Under the pieces are notes generated by a model. It worked only from the letters and a program-made list of their open reading frames with translations. It was not told where the DNA came from and ran no database searches. From assembly GCF_004769635.1 (NCBI RefSeq), contig NZ_RQGH01000029.1, positions 1 to 38,318 on the forward strand: a stretch of 38,318 nt of DNA, written 5' to 3'. Numbering within the stretch: position 1 is the first letter of the stretch; every line of letters begins with the position of its first letter. Both the position numbers and the translations under genes were made by a program. The DNA is from Leptospira jelokensis. GTDB lineage: Bacteria; Spirochaetota; Leptospiria; Leptospirales; Leptospiraceae. This document shows, one piece after another, positions 23,765 through 32,616 of this stretch.

Positions 23765-25798
23765 TTGCGAAAGTTTGTATCCATCATCTTTCTTTTGGTC
23801 TGCACCCAAATCTTTCCTCTAGACTTTCCCAACTTTTCCTTAGGGGAAGAGAATGCCAAGGAAGAATTCAAACGGGGATTGACCTATAAAAACCAAAGGG
23901 AGTATTCTGCCGCAAAAGAACGTTTCCAAAAGGCAGTGAACCTAAAAAAAGATTTCCATTTGGCGAGGTTGGAACTTGCCAACAACTACTATCTATTAGG
24001 TGAATGGGAAGAAGCATTGGATGAATTAGAAATCCTTTCCACCAAAGCCAAAAATGATTTACTCATCACTTCTAAAATTGAAAGCCTTCGCCTAGCAATC
24101 GCAGGTGGAGTTACGGAAAAAGAAAAAATTTATTTTAAAACCATTGAAGGGGATTCTATTCGTGGGTACCGGTTTCGTAATCCCGTTGATATCACATTTG
24201 ATGAAGATGGAAATTTTTACGTAGCTGGGTTTGATACATCGAATGTAATCAAATTCAATGCAGCAGGAAACCCAATTGCAAACTGGCGCGGTGGAATCAC
24301 AAGAAAACTAGACCGTCCCGTTTCTTTGGTTTACCATAACCAAAAGATTTACATCGCAGACTTTTCTCGTGATGAAGTTTTGGTATTTGATCTATCTGGT
24401 AGTTTTTTATTTTCGATTGGAGGGCCTGGCAAAGGACAAGGCCAATTCCGTGGGCCCTCTTCCATTTGTTTTGATAAAATGGGGAATCTATATGTTGCCG
24501 ATTCCGGGAATGGACGGATCCAGAAATTCAACACAAAACAACAGTTTGTTTTAGAAATCACTGGTTTGGGTAATTCCAAACTAATCAATCCTTCCGGAAT
24601 TACCATTGAAGACCAAAAAATCTATGTTGTGGATAAAGATAAATTACAAGTGATTGTATTTGATGGAGATGGAAATACCTTAGATACAATCACCAAACCG
24701 GAGTGGAAAAAACCGCGAAATATTAGAATTTTAGACAATCAAATTTTTTTGACAGATGAACTAACTGGCATCTGGACATACTCCTTAACCAATGGTGAAT
24801 GGAACCAATTGCCAAAATTTCGAGACAAAAAAGGAGTGTACCGTGTTTTGTTTCGACCATTTGCAACCAATATGGACACAACAGGCAGTTTGTATTTTGT
24901 AGATTTTGGAAAACACCGCATTGATATTTTTTCTCAAAAGAATAACCTACTTTCCAACCTTGACTTAAAAATTGAATCCATTGATACGTCTGATTTTCCC
25001 AATATTCACATCTACACTAGGGTCAAAAATAGAGCCGGAAAAGAAATAGTAGGAATTGATCGATTAAGTTTTCGCATATTCGAAAACGATAATATGACCC
25101 CACTTTTTTCGTTAGCTAACAAAAACAAAATCAATGACAAATTACAAATTGCGATGGTTTACGAAAATAGTGAATCCCTAAAAAAAGGAAAGTTGAATTT
25201 AGAAGATGGATTGTTTCCTTTATTTCGCTCACTTCACGAAACTGATAAAGTAAGTTTATACCGCGCAGGAAAAGACAGCCAACTCATTCTTCCAGAAACA
25301 GTTTCCTTACGTGATGTATTGGCGAAAATTCGAGATAGCAAACCAGAAGATAAATTTAATTTCGGAAAAGCAAGCATCGCAGCGATTAAAAAATTATCAA
25401 TGGAAACTGGTCCAAAGATCCTGGTTTATTTAGTATCAAAAGAAGCAAAAGAGGATGGTTTTTTGCAATACCAAAAATCAAGAATTGTTTCTTATGCGAA
25501 GGCCCATTCTGTCCCGATTTACGTATTAACAACGAACCCAAACCCCAGTTTAGAAGAATCCTGGAGCGACCTCACTGGTCCGACAAACGGAAAGTACATC
25601 CTCTTAGATGGTGAAGGAGAAGAAAGAGAACTGTACAAAGAATTTAAATCACAACTTGATTATCGTTATATCCTATCTTATAAAACTGATACCAATCCAG
25701 AACTCATCAATCGTTACATAAAAATAGGAATTGGTGTGGACCACAGAGGTGTAAAAGGAAGAGATGAAGGAGGTTATTTTGTACCAGAACCTCGTTAA
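23765..25798 (+). CDS. Exported TPR / NHL beta-propeller / VWA-like protein
   Basis: Starting at TTG 23765, with AGGGAGAG (23751-23758) six bases upstream, the protein has 677 residues. It begins with a signal peptide (MRKFVSIIFLLVCTQIFPLDF). Next come TPR-like helices (AKEEFKRGLTYKNQREYSAAKERF and on) and NHL-type propeller repeats: PVDITFDEDGNFYVAG, PVSLVYHNQKIYIAD and PSSICFDKMGNLYVADSGNGRIQKF. The C-terminal half resembles a von Willebrand A fold (IAMVYENSES, then KILVYLVSKEAKEDGF). The MIDAS-type DxSxS motif reads ENSES, so metal binding may be changed. Such modules serve protein-protein contacts in the periplasm or at the surface. An in-frame GTG at 23720 lies in the promoter and is rejected. 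Confidence 0.78.
   Translation: MRKFVSIIFLLVCTQIFPLDFPNFSLGEENAKEEFKRGLTYKNQREYSAAKERFQKAVNLKKDFHLARLELANNYYLLGEWEEALDELEILSTKAKNDLLITSKIESLRLAIAGGVTEKEKIYFKTIEGDSIRGYRFRNPVDITFDEDGNFYVAGFDTSNVIKFNAAGNPIANWRGGITRKLDRPVSLVYHNQKIYIADFSRDEVLVFDLSGSFLFSIGGPGKGQGQFRGPSSICFDKMGNLYVADSGNGRIQKFNTKQQFVLEITGLGNSKLINPSGITIEDQKIYVVDKDKLQVIVFDGDGNTLDTITKPEWKKPRNIRILDNQIFLTDELTGIWTYSLTNGEWNQLPKFRDKKGVYRVLFRPFATNMDTTGSLYFVDFGKHRIDIFSQKNNLLSNLDLKIESIDTSDFPNIHIYTRVKNRAGKEIVGIDRLSFRIFENDNMTPLFSLANKNKINDKLQIAMVYENSESLKKGKLNLEDGLFPLFRSLHETDKVSLYRAGKDSQLILPETVSLRDVLAKIRDSKPEDKFNFGKASIAAIKKLSMETGPKILVYLVSKEAKEDGFLQYQKSRIVSYAKAHSVPIYVLTTNPNPSLEESWSDLTGPTNGKYILLDGEGEERELYKEFKSQLDYRYILSYKTDTNPELINRYIKIGIGVDHRGVKGRDEGGYFVPEPR
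25767..25773 (+). promoter_or_regulatory. AAGGAGG ribosome binding site that fixes a TTG start
   Basis: AAGGAGG is a full anti-16S match and stands five bases before TTG 25779. The in-frame ATG at 25764 lies just before it and would make the site part of the coding region, so TTG is preferred. Confidence 0.75.
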
Positions 25799-27791
25799 AC
25801 GAAAAAAAGCTTATGTATCACTTTTCATTCTCTTTATCAGCACAAATCTCCTTTTAGGTGAATCGTCTGCTTTAGAAGACATTGCGGAAGGGAAAAATTA
25901 CCAATTAGGAAACCAATGCACAAAGGCAATTTCATACTACCAATCGGCCTTACAAAAAAATAAAAATTCAATAGAAGCCAAACTTGGAATTGCGGACTGT
26001 AGTTTCAAATTAGGATCTTATCAAGAGAGTAAAAAATTCTATTTGGATATTTTACAAAGGGATTCGAAATACATTCCGGCTGTAACAGGATTATCGGAAA
26101 TTTATTTATTGGATGAAGACTATAAATCCATTTCAGAATTAATCCAACCTCTACTTACCGAATACCCCAACCATACTGGCCTGAGGATTGCCGAAGCAAA
26201 ATCCCTAGTCAAACAAGGAAAACTAGATTCCGCATTATACAAAATCAAAAGTTTATCAAATAAATTAGAGGAACCATCTGATTTATTATGGATGTTAGGT
26301 GAAATTTACTTCAGCAAAAAACAATATGAAAACGCCTTAGTTGCTATCGATGCTTACACGAAAAAAGAGCCAAATGATCCAGAAGGGTTTGCCTACAAAG
26401 CCAAAATTTTATTATACGAACATTATTTTCAGCCAAATTTATTACTCTCTGCCTTACCTCAGGTGAAGGAATCGATAGAAAATTCTTTAAATTTGGATCA
26501 CAAAAATGAGAATGCTAGGTTTTATTTGGTTTATCACGATTTGATTTTAGGAAATGCCAACCAGGACAAAGAATTCAAAAAAAAGGCATTCAAAACAATT
26601 TATGAACTGGCTCGGGAATTTCCCGAGAACCAACTTTACCATAGTTTGGAAGCAAATCTTGCCTGGGAACTAGGAGAACCAAAATTTGCCTCGTTCCACT
26701 ACAGAAGAGCCTTAACTTTAAATGATTTGGATGAAGTCCTTCGTTATGAGGCAGAAGAGTATGCAATCGAATATGAAAAAGAAGAATCCAAATTAAGAAG
26801 AGAATTGGGTGATTACAGAAGGGATCGATTTTACTCCGAAAAACACTCCTTATACCACAAAAGTAGTTTGTTCCATCTATTCCGGGCTAGAGATCTGAGT
26901 GCCCAAACACCTGTAATTAGAAAGGAATTGTTGGAATTTTATAATTTGTCTGGTGATGCTGTTAGGTATACAAATTTGTTATTACGCCTTCGAGAAGAGG
27001 ATCCGAATTCGTTTAAACTCCAAAATAAACTAGAATTTGTCTTAAAAAATTTAAAGGAGTCCATCGAATTCAAGGAAGGATACATTCAAATTGATCCAAA
27101 TTCAGTTTTGGATTCACCAATTCGTTATAGTCCAGAAGTTTTTGTATTCGATTTAGAATCCATTTCTCCTTTTCCTGACCACTTACAAGCAGGAAGGCTT
27201 TTTGCGGATGGATTACGTTACCAATTAAAAAATATGTTATCTGTTAGAGTAATCGAAGGATCAGAATTCAAACAAATTCGTAATCTTTTAAAAGAATCAA
27301 GTTTCCATCCATTTTCCCAAACCATTCCATTTTCAATTGATAACCTCCACCACTTAGATTCAAAACGAAAAAATGCAACTAAGGTTCGTTATGTAGTTCA
27401 TGGTAAGTACCAAATCCAAAATGGTGACATCAAATTTGATATCTCGGTATATGATAGAAACCAATTGAAAGACATTGCCAATTGGAAAACCAACCAAAGG
27501 GGTAGAGACAGTTTACCAACGATTTTACATCGAATCAGTGAGAGAATCAAACAACTGTTACCTGTTGAAGGGAAAATCCTTAAAGTCAAAAAAGATGAAG
27601 TGATTGTTTCCATAGGTAAGGACGATGGTTTAAAAAATAACTCCACAATCTCTTTTGAAAGACAAGGGAAAGTTTTATTTGATGGAGAAATCCTCATCCT
27701 TGGAAAATCAATTGCAAGTGTGAAACCCAAAATGAGGGGTTGGGAGAAAGAACTCGCTACTGGTGATTCTGTGGTTTTGAAAAAGGACTAA
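25779..27791 (+). CDS. Exported TPR-repeat protein with FlgT-like C-terminal domain
   Basis: From TTG 25779 the protein has 670 residues. It begins with a signal peptide (KKAYVSLFILFISTNLLLGESS). About 15 helical hairpins of TPR type follow, to about residue 420 (CTKAISYYQSALQKN, YQESKKFYLDILQRD, YENALVAIDAYTKKEP and others). Next is an alpha/beta region resembling the CsgG/TolB-N class (FVFDLESISPFPDHLQAGRLFADGL). The C-terminal SH3-like domain (GKILKVKKDEVIVSIGKDDGL ... TGDSVVL) recalls the FlgT C-terminus. It overlaps the NHL/VWA gene by 20 nt and is surely co-translated with it, suggesting a joint envelope complex. Its 3' end overlaps the convergent gene by 35 bp. Confidence 0.7.
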   Translation: MYQNLVKRKKAYVSLFILFISTNLLLGESSALEDIAEGKNYQLGNQCTKAISYYQSALQKNKNSIEAKLGIADCSFKLGSYQESKKFYLDILQRDSKYIPAVTGLSEIYLLDEDYKSISELIQPLLTEYPNHTGLRIAEAKSLVKQGKLDSALYKIKSLSNKLEEPSDLLWMLGEIYFSKKQYENALVAIDAYTKKEPNDPEGFAYKAKILLYEHYFQPNLLLSALPQVKESIENSLNLDHKNENARFYLVYHDLILGNANQDKEFKKKAFKTIYELAREFPENQLYHSLEANLAWELGEPKFASFHYRRALTLNDLDEVLRYEAEEYAIEYEKEESKLRRELGDYRRDRFYSEKHSLYHKSSLFHLFRARDLSAQTPVIRKELLEFYNLSGDAVRYTNLLLRLREEDPNSFKLQNKLEFVLKNLKESIEFKEGYIQIDPNSVLDSPIRYSPEVFVFDLESISPFPDHLQAGRLFADGLRYQLKNMLSVRVIEGSEFKQIRNLLKESSFHPFSQTIPFSIDNLHHLDSKRKNATKVRYVVHGKYQIQNGDIKFDISVYDRNQLKDIANWKTNQRGRDSLPTILHRISERIKQLLPVEGKILKVKKDEVIVSIGKDDGLKNNSTISFERQGKVLFDGEILILGKSIASVKPKMRGWEKELATGDSVVLKKD

Positions 27792-28332
27792 GGTAAAAAG
27801 AGGAAAGGTAGTCGAGGAGTGCTTCCGAAATCCTCAATTCTTTTTCAGAATCCAAATCAGTGATTTCCAACTGGCAAATATTGCCATTTAGAAAAACGGA
27901 TTCTACTGATTCTTCCTGGAAACATTTGGACAATTCGGATTGAAGATTCCCATAGTCTTTCGGTTCCAAGTAAACTGAATCATTCGAGAAATCATAATTG
28001 GATACTATTTTATGGATGTTTTTTTTGGGAGTTGGGTGCCATTCGATATCAACATTGGGATAAAAATAGAATTTTCCTTCTTGGAATTTGAATTCACCTT
28101 TGCCTAACTGTGTTTCTATTTCCTTTGTTTCATAACGAACCAAACCATTGTCCAGAGGAGTTTTATCTTGGAATCCAACTAATACTTCTCCCCTACCACT
28201 TACATTTCGTTTGATTGTGGCAAACAAAACTTGTTCTTTTCCTCGTTTGTTTGATTCATGCGCAATTTGTTTGATGGTATCCAAATTGAGTTTAGAAGTT
28301 TCTGTGTTTTTTTTTCTAAAAAACCAAGTCAT
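27757..28332 (-). CDS. Conserved-looking cytosolic protein of unknown function
   Basis: This 191-residue protein has no signal or membrane segment. I do not recognise the family. Residues about 15-115 form a beta-rich unit (VLFATIKRNVSGRGEVLVGFQDK, then KFYFYPNVDIEWHP). This loosely recalls HesB/IscA-like proteins, but only two cysteines are present in the whole protein and none at the cluster-ligand positions. The second part is mostly helical. The ATG at 28332 stands 21 bp from the start of the divergent SRPBCC gene, so each gene's promoter must lie partly inside the other. The 3' end overlaps the TPR gene by 35 bp. Confidence 0.55.
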   Translation of the reverse strand: MTWFFRKKNTETSKLNLDTIKQIAHESNKRGKEQVLFATIKRNVSGRGEVLVGFQDKTPLDNGLVRYETKEIETQLGKGEFKFQEGKFYFYPNVDIEWHPTPKKNIHKIVSNYDFSNDSVYLEPKDYGNLQSELSKCFQEESVESVFLNGNICQLEITDLDSEKELRISEALLDYLSSFYLSPFSKPQNHQ

Positions 28333-28353
28333 TGGATCAAAATTCTCCTTCTA

Positions 28354-28836
28354 ATGGATATGAACACTTTCATTTTCCGATCCCAGTTCCCCATTCCAAA
28401 GGAAAAATTGTTCCAATTCCACGAAGAGCCAATCGGATTTACGACTTTGATGCAAGCAAACCCTGGGATAAAAATCATTCAAAAACCTAATTCCATACAG
28501 GTTGGTGAAGTCGCCATTTTAAAAGTGCCATTGATTCCCTTTGTTTACACAACATGGATCGCAAAACATACAATATATGAAAAAAATCAAATTTTCCAAG
28601 ACAACCAAGAAAAGGGTCCATTCCGAATGTTTTTACACTCACATCGTTTTTTAGATGTAAAAGGAAACCCGAACGAATCCATCCTCTCAGATGAAGTGCA
28701 AATCTCCTTTTTTTTATGGCCCCTATCAAAATTTTTTATTTTTCCAATTTTATATTACCTGTTTAGAAAAAGGCACCAATTGACAGCAAAGCACTTTCAA
28801 ACAAAATACCGATTAATTTTTTGTGGGTATTCTTGA
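28354..28836 (+). CDS. SRPBCC (START/polyketide-cyclase-like) family protein
   Basis: From the ATG at 28354 the protein has 160 residues; a second ATG at 28360 is also possible. The family pattern is clear: a first strand (TFIFRSQFPIPKEKLFQFH), IQVGEVAILKVPLIPFVYTTW, FQDNQEKGPFRMFLHSHRF, LSDEVQISF and a C-terminal helix ending FRKRHQLTAKHF. These helix-grip proteins hold hydrophobic ligands, and some relatives are fused to epimerases. No ligand can be named. The ribosome binding site is weak. The frame is open further upstream but there it lies inside the divergent gene. The 3' end overlaps mgsA (convergent) by 24 bp. Confidence 0.75.
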   Translation: MDMNTFIFRSQFPIPKEKLFQFHEEPIGFTTLMQANPGIKIIQKPNSIQVGEVAILKVPLIPFVYTTWIAKHTIYEKNQIFQDNQEKGPFRMFLHSHRFLDVKGNPNESILSDEVQISFFLWPLSKFFIFPILYYLFRKRHQLTAKHFQTKYRLIFCGYS

Positions 28837-29247
28837 TCCATAATCAATGAGTTGCCTGTTGTATTCTTTTTCCATAAGTGGTGATGAAATTAAAAAGTCT
28901 GCACTGGAACGATTGCAAGCCATAGGAATATTATACAATACGGCGATTCTAAGTAGTGCTTTCACATCTGGATCATGAGGTTGCGCAGAAAGTGGATCCC
29001 AAAAAAATACCATAAAGTCAATGGAGTCTTCTACAATTTTAGCTCCAATTTGTTGGTCTCCGCCAAGTGGACCCGAAATGAAGCGAAATACTGGCAGGCC
29101 AATTTGTTCGTGAATGAGTTTACCGGTTGTCCCTGTGGCAGACAGATGGTGTTTGATTAAGGTTCCCTTATTGTATTTCACCCAATCCAAAAGATCCTCT
29201 TTTCTGTTATCATGAGCAATGAGAACAATCTTTTTTGTGGTTTCCAT
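28813..29247 (-). CDS. mgsA: Methylglyoxal synthase
   Basis: This 144-residue enzyme converts dihydroxyacetone phosphate to methylglyoxal and phosphate, a glycolytic bypass that releases phosphate. With the ATG at 29247, catalytic Asp64 (GPLGGDQQ), His12 (IAHDN) and His91 (QPHDPD) all sit exactly seven below E. coli His19/Asp71/His98. WDPLSAQPHDPDVKALLR is the family signature. An ATG at 29268 would add seven residues, but a possible -10 (TACTAA) lies after it on the minus strand, favouring 29247. Confidence 0.95.
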   Translation of the reverse strand: METTKKIVLIAHDNRKEDLLDWVKYNKGTLIKHHLSATGTTGKLIHEQIGLPVFRFISGPLGGDQQIGAKIVEDSIDFMVFFWDPLSAQPHDPDVKALLRIAVLYNIPMACNRSSADFLISSPLMEKEYNRQLIDYGSRIPTKN

Positions 29248-29318
29248 TTTTCTTTGTATTAGTACCATAAATTGATAGTTCTTGCCAATATCCAGGATTC
29301 AAGGAAAGTTTCCCTGAA

Positions 29319-30119
29319 ATGGTAATGCAAAACCGATTTTTTTGGATCTTCCTGGTTTTCCTGTCTCTACCCAGTTTATTTGCCAAGGATGCCAATCCAA
29401 ATGGAGATTCACGTGTTGAATCCATTTTACCAACGAAACCAGAATCAGGTTCGCCTTGGGGAGAAAATGCACTGAATGTGGAAACCATACCTGTTCTCGA
29501 TTTAGTTGATGAAAAAAATTCCCAAAAACGATGGAGCGATGCCAGTAAAGAATATTCGTTTGCCATTGATGGCTTTGAATCTGGAAAAAAGAATCTCGAA
29601 AAACGGCGTGAGGATTTTAAAAAAGAAGTATTTTACGAAGACCGTTATGAATGGCAGAAAGTAGCTAGAAGAGAAAACAAAGAAAAAGAATTCCAAAAAC
29701 AATTATATGATCTAAGGTCACAAACAACTTTACGTTTGGTGAAGGCAATGAACCTACTCGATAAAATCGAAAACCCAAAGGTAAAAGAAAGCCCTTCCTA
29801 TATCGATCTTAAGTCGGGGATTTATCGAGAATACATCAAACACCAAGAGTCATTCAAAAACTACCTGCAGGTAATTGATTTCACCATTCGTTACATTGAC
29901 ATTTCGACAAAAAATGAAATGGAAGCAGAGCCTCATAGGCTACTTGCGCTTTCCTATGAGAAAATGGAACAAAATGCACTTCGATCGAAAAACCAAGAAC
30001 TCTATTATGAGTTTAAAGAGTTAAAGAAAAAACATTTATTACGGTTTGCCGAACTCCATTATGGTCGCGAATCAAAGGAGTTTGCAACCATCGAAGAAAA
30101 AGTGGGAAAAGACTTTTAA
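29319..30119 (+). CDS. Exported helical/coiled-coil protein, function unknown
   Basis: This 266-residue protein has a signal peptide (NRFFWIFLVFLSLPSLFAKD) and a short proline-rich start. A long charged helical region follows (FESGKKNLEKRREDFKKEV, RENKEKEFQKQLYDLRSQTTLR, YEKMEQNALRSKNQELYYEF) with coiled-coil character. AAGGAAAG (29301-29308) precedes the ATG at 29319; the ATG at 29325 is an alternative. The size, export signal and helical make-up recall the Leptospira flagellar coiling proteins FcpA and FcpB, but I cannot confirm that from memory, so no symbol is given. It is divergent from mgsA and convergent with the pseudo-receiver gene, 3 bp away. Confidence 0.6.
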   Translation: MVMQNRFFWIFLVFLSLPSLFAKDANPNGDSRVESILPTKPESGSPWGENALNVETIPVLDLVDEKNSQKRWSDASKEYSFAIDGFESGKKNLEKRREDFKKEVFYEDRYEWQKVARRENKEKEFQKQLYDLRSQTTLRLVKAMNLLDKIENPKVKESPSYIDLKSGIYREYIKHQESFKNYLQVIDFTIRYIDISTKNEMEAEPHRLLALSYEKMEQNALRSKNQELYYEFKELKKKHLLRFAELHYGRESKEFATIEEKVGKDF

Positions 30120-30122
30120 AGT

Positions 30123-30953
30123 CTACATCATTCCTAATTTCTTTTTTAAAGCACGATTTTCTTCGACAAGTTCCTTAATTTCCTGTTCTGTGTATTCGAA
30201 CAAACGATCTTGGGCCCGTAAAATTTTGTCTAAATTCATTTCTTCGATCCGGGAATAGTTGAGCACTTGTTCAGTTGCCTTTTGTAATTCCAAAGCTTGT
30301 TTTAGTTCTTTTTCCCGCAACTCATCCAATTGTTGGCTCGCTTTCACCCGCTCATGTAACTCAATCAGTTCTTGGTTTTTCATATCATTCACTTTTTCAA
30401 GTGCATGATTGATTCCCGCTTGGGAACGTTTGACAAGTTCTTCGTATTGGAGGATGGAACGAAGGGCTTCGTTTTCTTTTTTTGATTCTTCGTATTCTTG
30501 GTGGGCCAAAGAGAACACACCTTCAAAGAATCCAACATTTTCCAAACAGGAGTTGCCGATATCAAGTGCCGCTGCTTTGTAAGACTCAGATTGGATGGTT
30601 CGATCCAAAATCATCCTTAGTTCTCTTACATGCAATGGGTTTTCTAAAACTAAATACTTTGGTTGTGATTGCACCATCTCTTGGATTTGGGCCTCTCCAT
30701 CTTCAGAGGAAACTAGTACCAATGATACAAAGGGACTGGCTTCAAAGATTGTTTTGACCTTGGGTTGGATTTCCTTCCATTCAGCAAAGGTCACTTGGAT
30801 GAATGCAATATGAATATCGTTTGGAGTGATTGAAATTTGATCCAGTTCTTTTAAACCAATTTGGTTCACTTGGATTTTGATTTTTGAATGTTTCCAAAGC
30901 TCCACCGGAAACGGACGGCCTTGGGAAAGATTCCAAATGTATGAAGTTTTCAA
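30123..30953 (-). CDS. Pseudo-receiver domain plus coiled-coil protein
   Basis: This 276-residue cytosolic protein starts at TTG 30953 with AGGAG seven bases upstream. Residues about 1-118 have the alternating pattern of a response-regulator receiver domain (IHIAFIQVTFAEW, FVSLVLVSSEDGE, PKYLVLENPLHVRELRMIL with the conserved KP-like proline). There is no phospho-acceptor Asp in the DD...D context: the strand-3 position reads IQVT. Residues about 150-276 are a long coiled coil (heptads through KELKQALELQKATEQVL and TEQEIKELVEENRALKKKL). It probably acts as a structural or partner-binding regulator rather than a phosphorylated one. No family name recognised. Confidence 0.55.
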   Translation of the reverse strand: MKTSYIWNLSQGRPFPVELWKHSKIKIQVNQIGLKELDQISITPNDIHIAFIQVTFAEWKEIQPKVKTIFEASPFVSLVLVSSEDGEAQIQEMVQSQPKYLVLENPLHVRELRMILDRTIQSESYKAAALDIGNSCLENVGFFEGVFSLAHQEYEESKKENEALRSILQYEELVKRSQAGINHALEKVNDMKNQELIELHERVKASQQLDELREKELKQALELQKATEQVLNYSRIEEMNLDKILRAQDRLFEYTEQEIKELVEENRALKKKLGMM

Positions 30954-31023
30954 ACCCGATCTCCTAAACTACAACTAGTCTCTATGGAACCGTAGATAGT
31001 GGAATTTTCTAGCAAATTTTGTC

Positions 31024-32616
31024 TTATTTTTTCTTTGGAATTCGATTTTTTAACGATTCCCAAAGGATTTCGATTCGGTCTCTTGTACGGAAGTAAAAAC
31101 CCAATTTATTTCGAATGGAGTCGGGTAATTTGGCATCTGTACGGGAAATCATGATGTAGATAGAAAGTGTGGCAATGACAATATTGGCAGACCATGGCCC
31201 TACCCAATCCGGAACGTTTTCCTTATAGGAAATCCCCGACCCAAATATAAAAAATGTATAATAGATGAGCAAAAAAACAACAGCTAACGTGAAACTCATT
31301 CCCTTTCCCGATCGTTTCACAACAAGACCCAATGGGAATGATAAAAAGAAAAAAATCTGACAGGAAAGTGGTGTGGCAAATCGTTTGTGGATTTCCACAT
31401 TAAAACCAGTGAGTGTTTTTTTGGATTCGTTTAATAGTTCTGAAAGTTGAGAATATAGCGTGAATTTTTGTGTGACGTCTTCTTGGTTTCCAGAGCTTGC
31501 ACCCATGATGATCTCATACTTAAATTGTTCCACCATTTGTTTTAAGCCACCCACACCTTTGATGGAAAGCCCATACTCTTTTAAAATTTCTAATCCAGGG
31601 ATTTTTTCCAAACCATCTGATTCGATTGCATTACGAATTTCGATTAACATAGGTAAGGAGAAAGTATCAGGTTTTACATTGATACTCATGGTTTTGGTAT
31701 CTTTTTTGGCTGGTGTGTTATAGTCCATCTCACCATTCATAAAATTGGTGATTCCAATGGCATTGGTTTCAGGGTCCCATTCGATCACATAACCTTTCTT
31801 TAACCGGACTGATTTTTCAAATTCCCCTGAACTATTCTTCTTTTCGACAAGTAAACCTTCTTTGGCATTGATGATTTGTAACATCTTTGACCCACCCATT
31901 GGGACAGCTAAATTGTTTACCATGATGAAGTCAGTTCCGGCAGCTGAAATAGCCCATTCGCGGATTTGCACATTACTTAAGTTTCCATCTTCATCCACTC
32001 CGCCAGAATACATGGTTCGACCTTTTTCCGAAAAGAAATCCTGGGTTTTGTCTCCCGAAAATTGTCCTGGTTGGATGGCAAGCAATGGATTATAGGTTGC
32101 AATCCAGTTATCAAAATCCTTCATCTTACGGGTGTTTTCTGGTCCCAGGTAAAAATTAAGATAACCAACAAGTAAGGTCATCACAAAACCAAATAATAAA
32201 AAATTACTATAAATATAGGGAAAGGAAACACCCGAAGCACGCATGGCGGTTATTTCAGAATCTCCAGACAACCTTCCTGCCGCCATAATCCCTGACATAA
32301 GGCAGGCCATAGGAATGGTCATGGGTAAAGTATTTCCAAATACATATCCCATATAATCTAATAACCGGAAAAAATCGACTCCCTTACCCACAAAGAGGCC
32401 AATCATTTTTTGTATGGCGACCGCCATATAAATCATTGTAAAAAAGGAAAGAGCAACTAAAAAGGGACTTAAAATTTCTTTTAAGATATAAATTCTTAAA
32501 ATAGAAGGTTTGAATCGTTTCCATTTTCCCAAACGATCCGTCTCCACCATAAAGCCTGGAGGCAAATCATCTTTGGAAAAAACACGAACGGTTCTTAAAT
32601 CAACCTGTTTACTCAC
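31024..32616 (-). CDS. LptF/LptG-family permease (LPS export)
   Basis: This 530-residue protein belongs to the YjgP/YjgQ family, the membrane subunits of the LptB2FG ABC extractor that lifts LPS from the inner membrane. Family marks are the first membrane segment ([22 protein letters not shown]), the segment [15 protein letters not shown] (conserved LptF/G cytosolic coupling helix), a large periplasmic region (about 165-400) and three C-terminal membrane segments ([19 protein letters not shown] onward). It is about 170 residues longer than E. coli LptF/G, with the excess in the periplasmic part. F or G cannot be decided. The ATG overlaps the miaB stop by 4 nt (ATGA). Confidence 0.87.
   Translation of the reverse strand: MSKQVDLRTVRVFSKDDLPPGFMVETDRLGKWKRFKPSILRIYILKEILSPFLVALSFFTMIYMAVAIQKMIGLFVGKGVDFFRLLDYMGYVFGNTLPMTIPMACLMSGIMAAGRLSGDSEITAMRASGVSFPYIYSNFLLFGFVMTLLVGYLNFYLGPENTRKMKDFDNWIATYNPLLAIQPGQFSGDKTQDFFSEKGRTMYSGGVDEDGNLSNVQIREWAISAAGTDFIMVNNLAVPMGGSKMLQIINAKEGLLVEKKNSSGEFEKSVRLKKGYVIEWDPETNAIGITNFMNGEMDYNTPAKKDTKTMSINVKPDTFSLPMLIEIRNAIESDGLEKIPGLEILKEYGLSIKGVGGLKQMVEQFKYEIIMGASSGNQEDVTQKFTLYSQLSELLNESKKTLTGFNVEIHKRFATPLSCQIFFFLSFPLGLVVKRSGKGMSFTLAVVFLLIYYTFFIFGSGISYKENVPDWVGPWSANIVIATLSIYIMISRTDAKLPDSIRNKLGFYFRTRDRIEILWESLKNRIPKKK

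Noticed and set aside
30111..30123. GACTTTTAAAGTC as a terminator between convergent genes
   Set aside because: The symmetric AT-rich sequence would form a stem with almost no loop and has no U-run; it mostly reflects the two stop regions.
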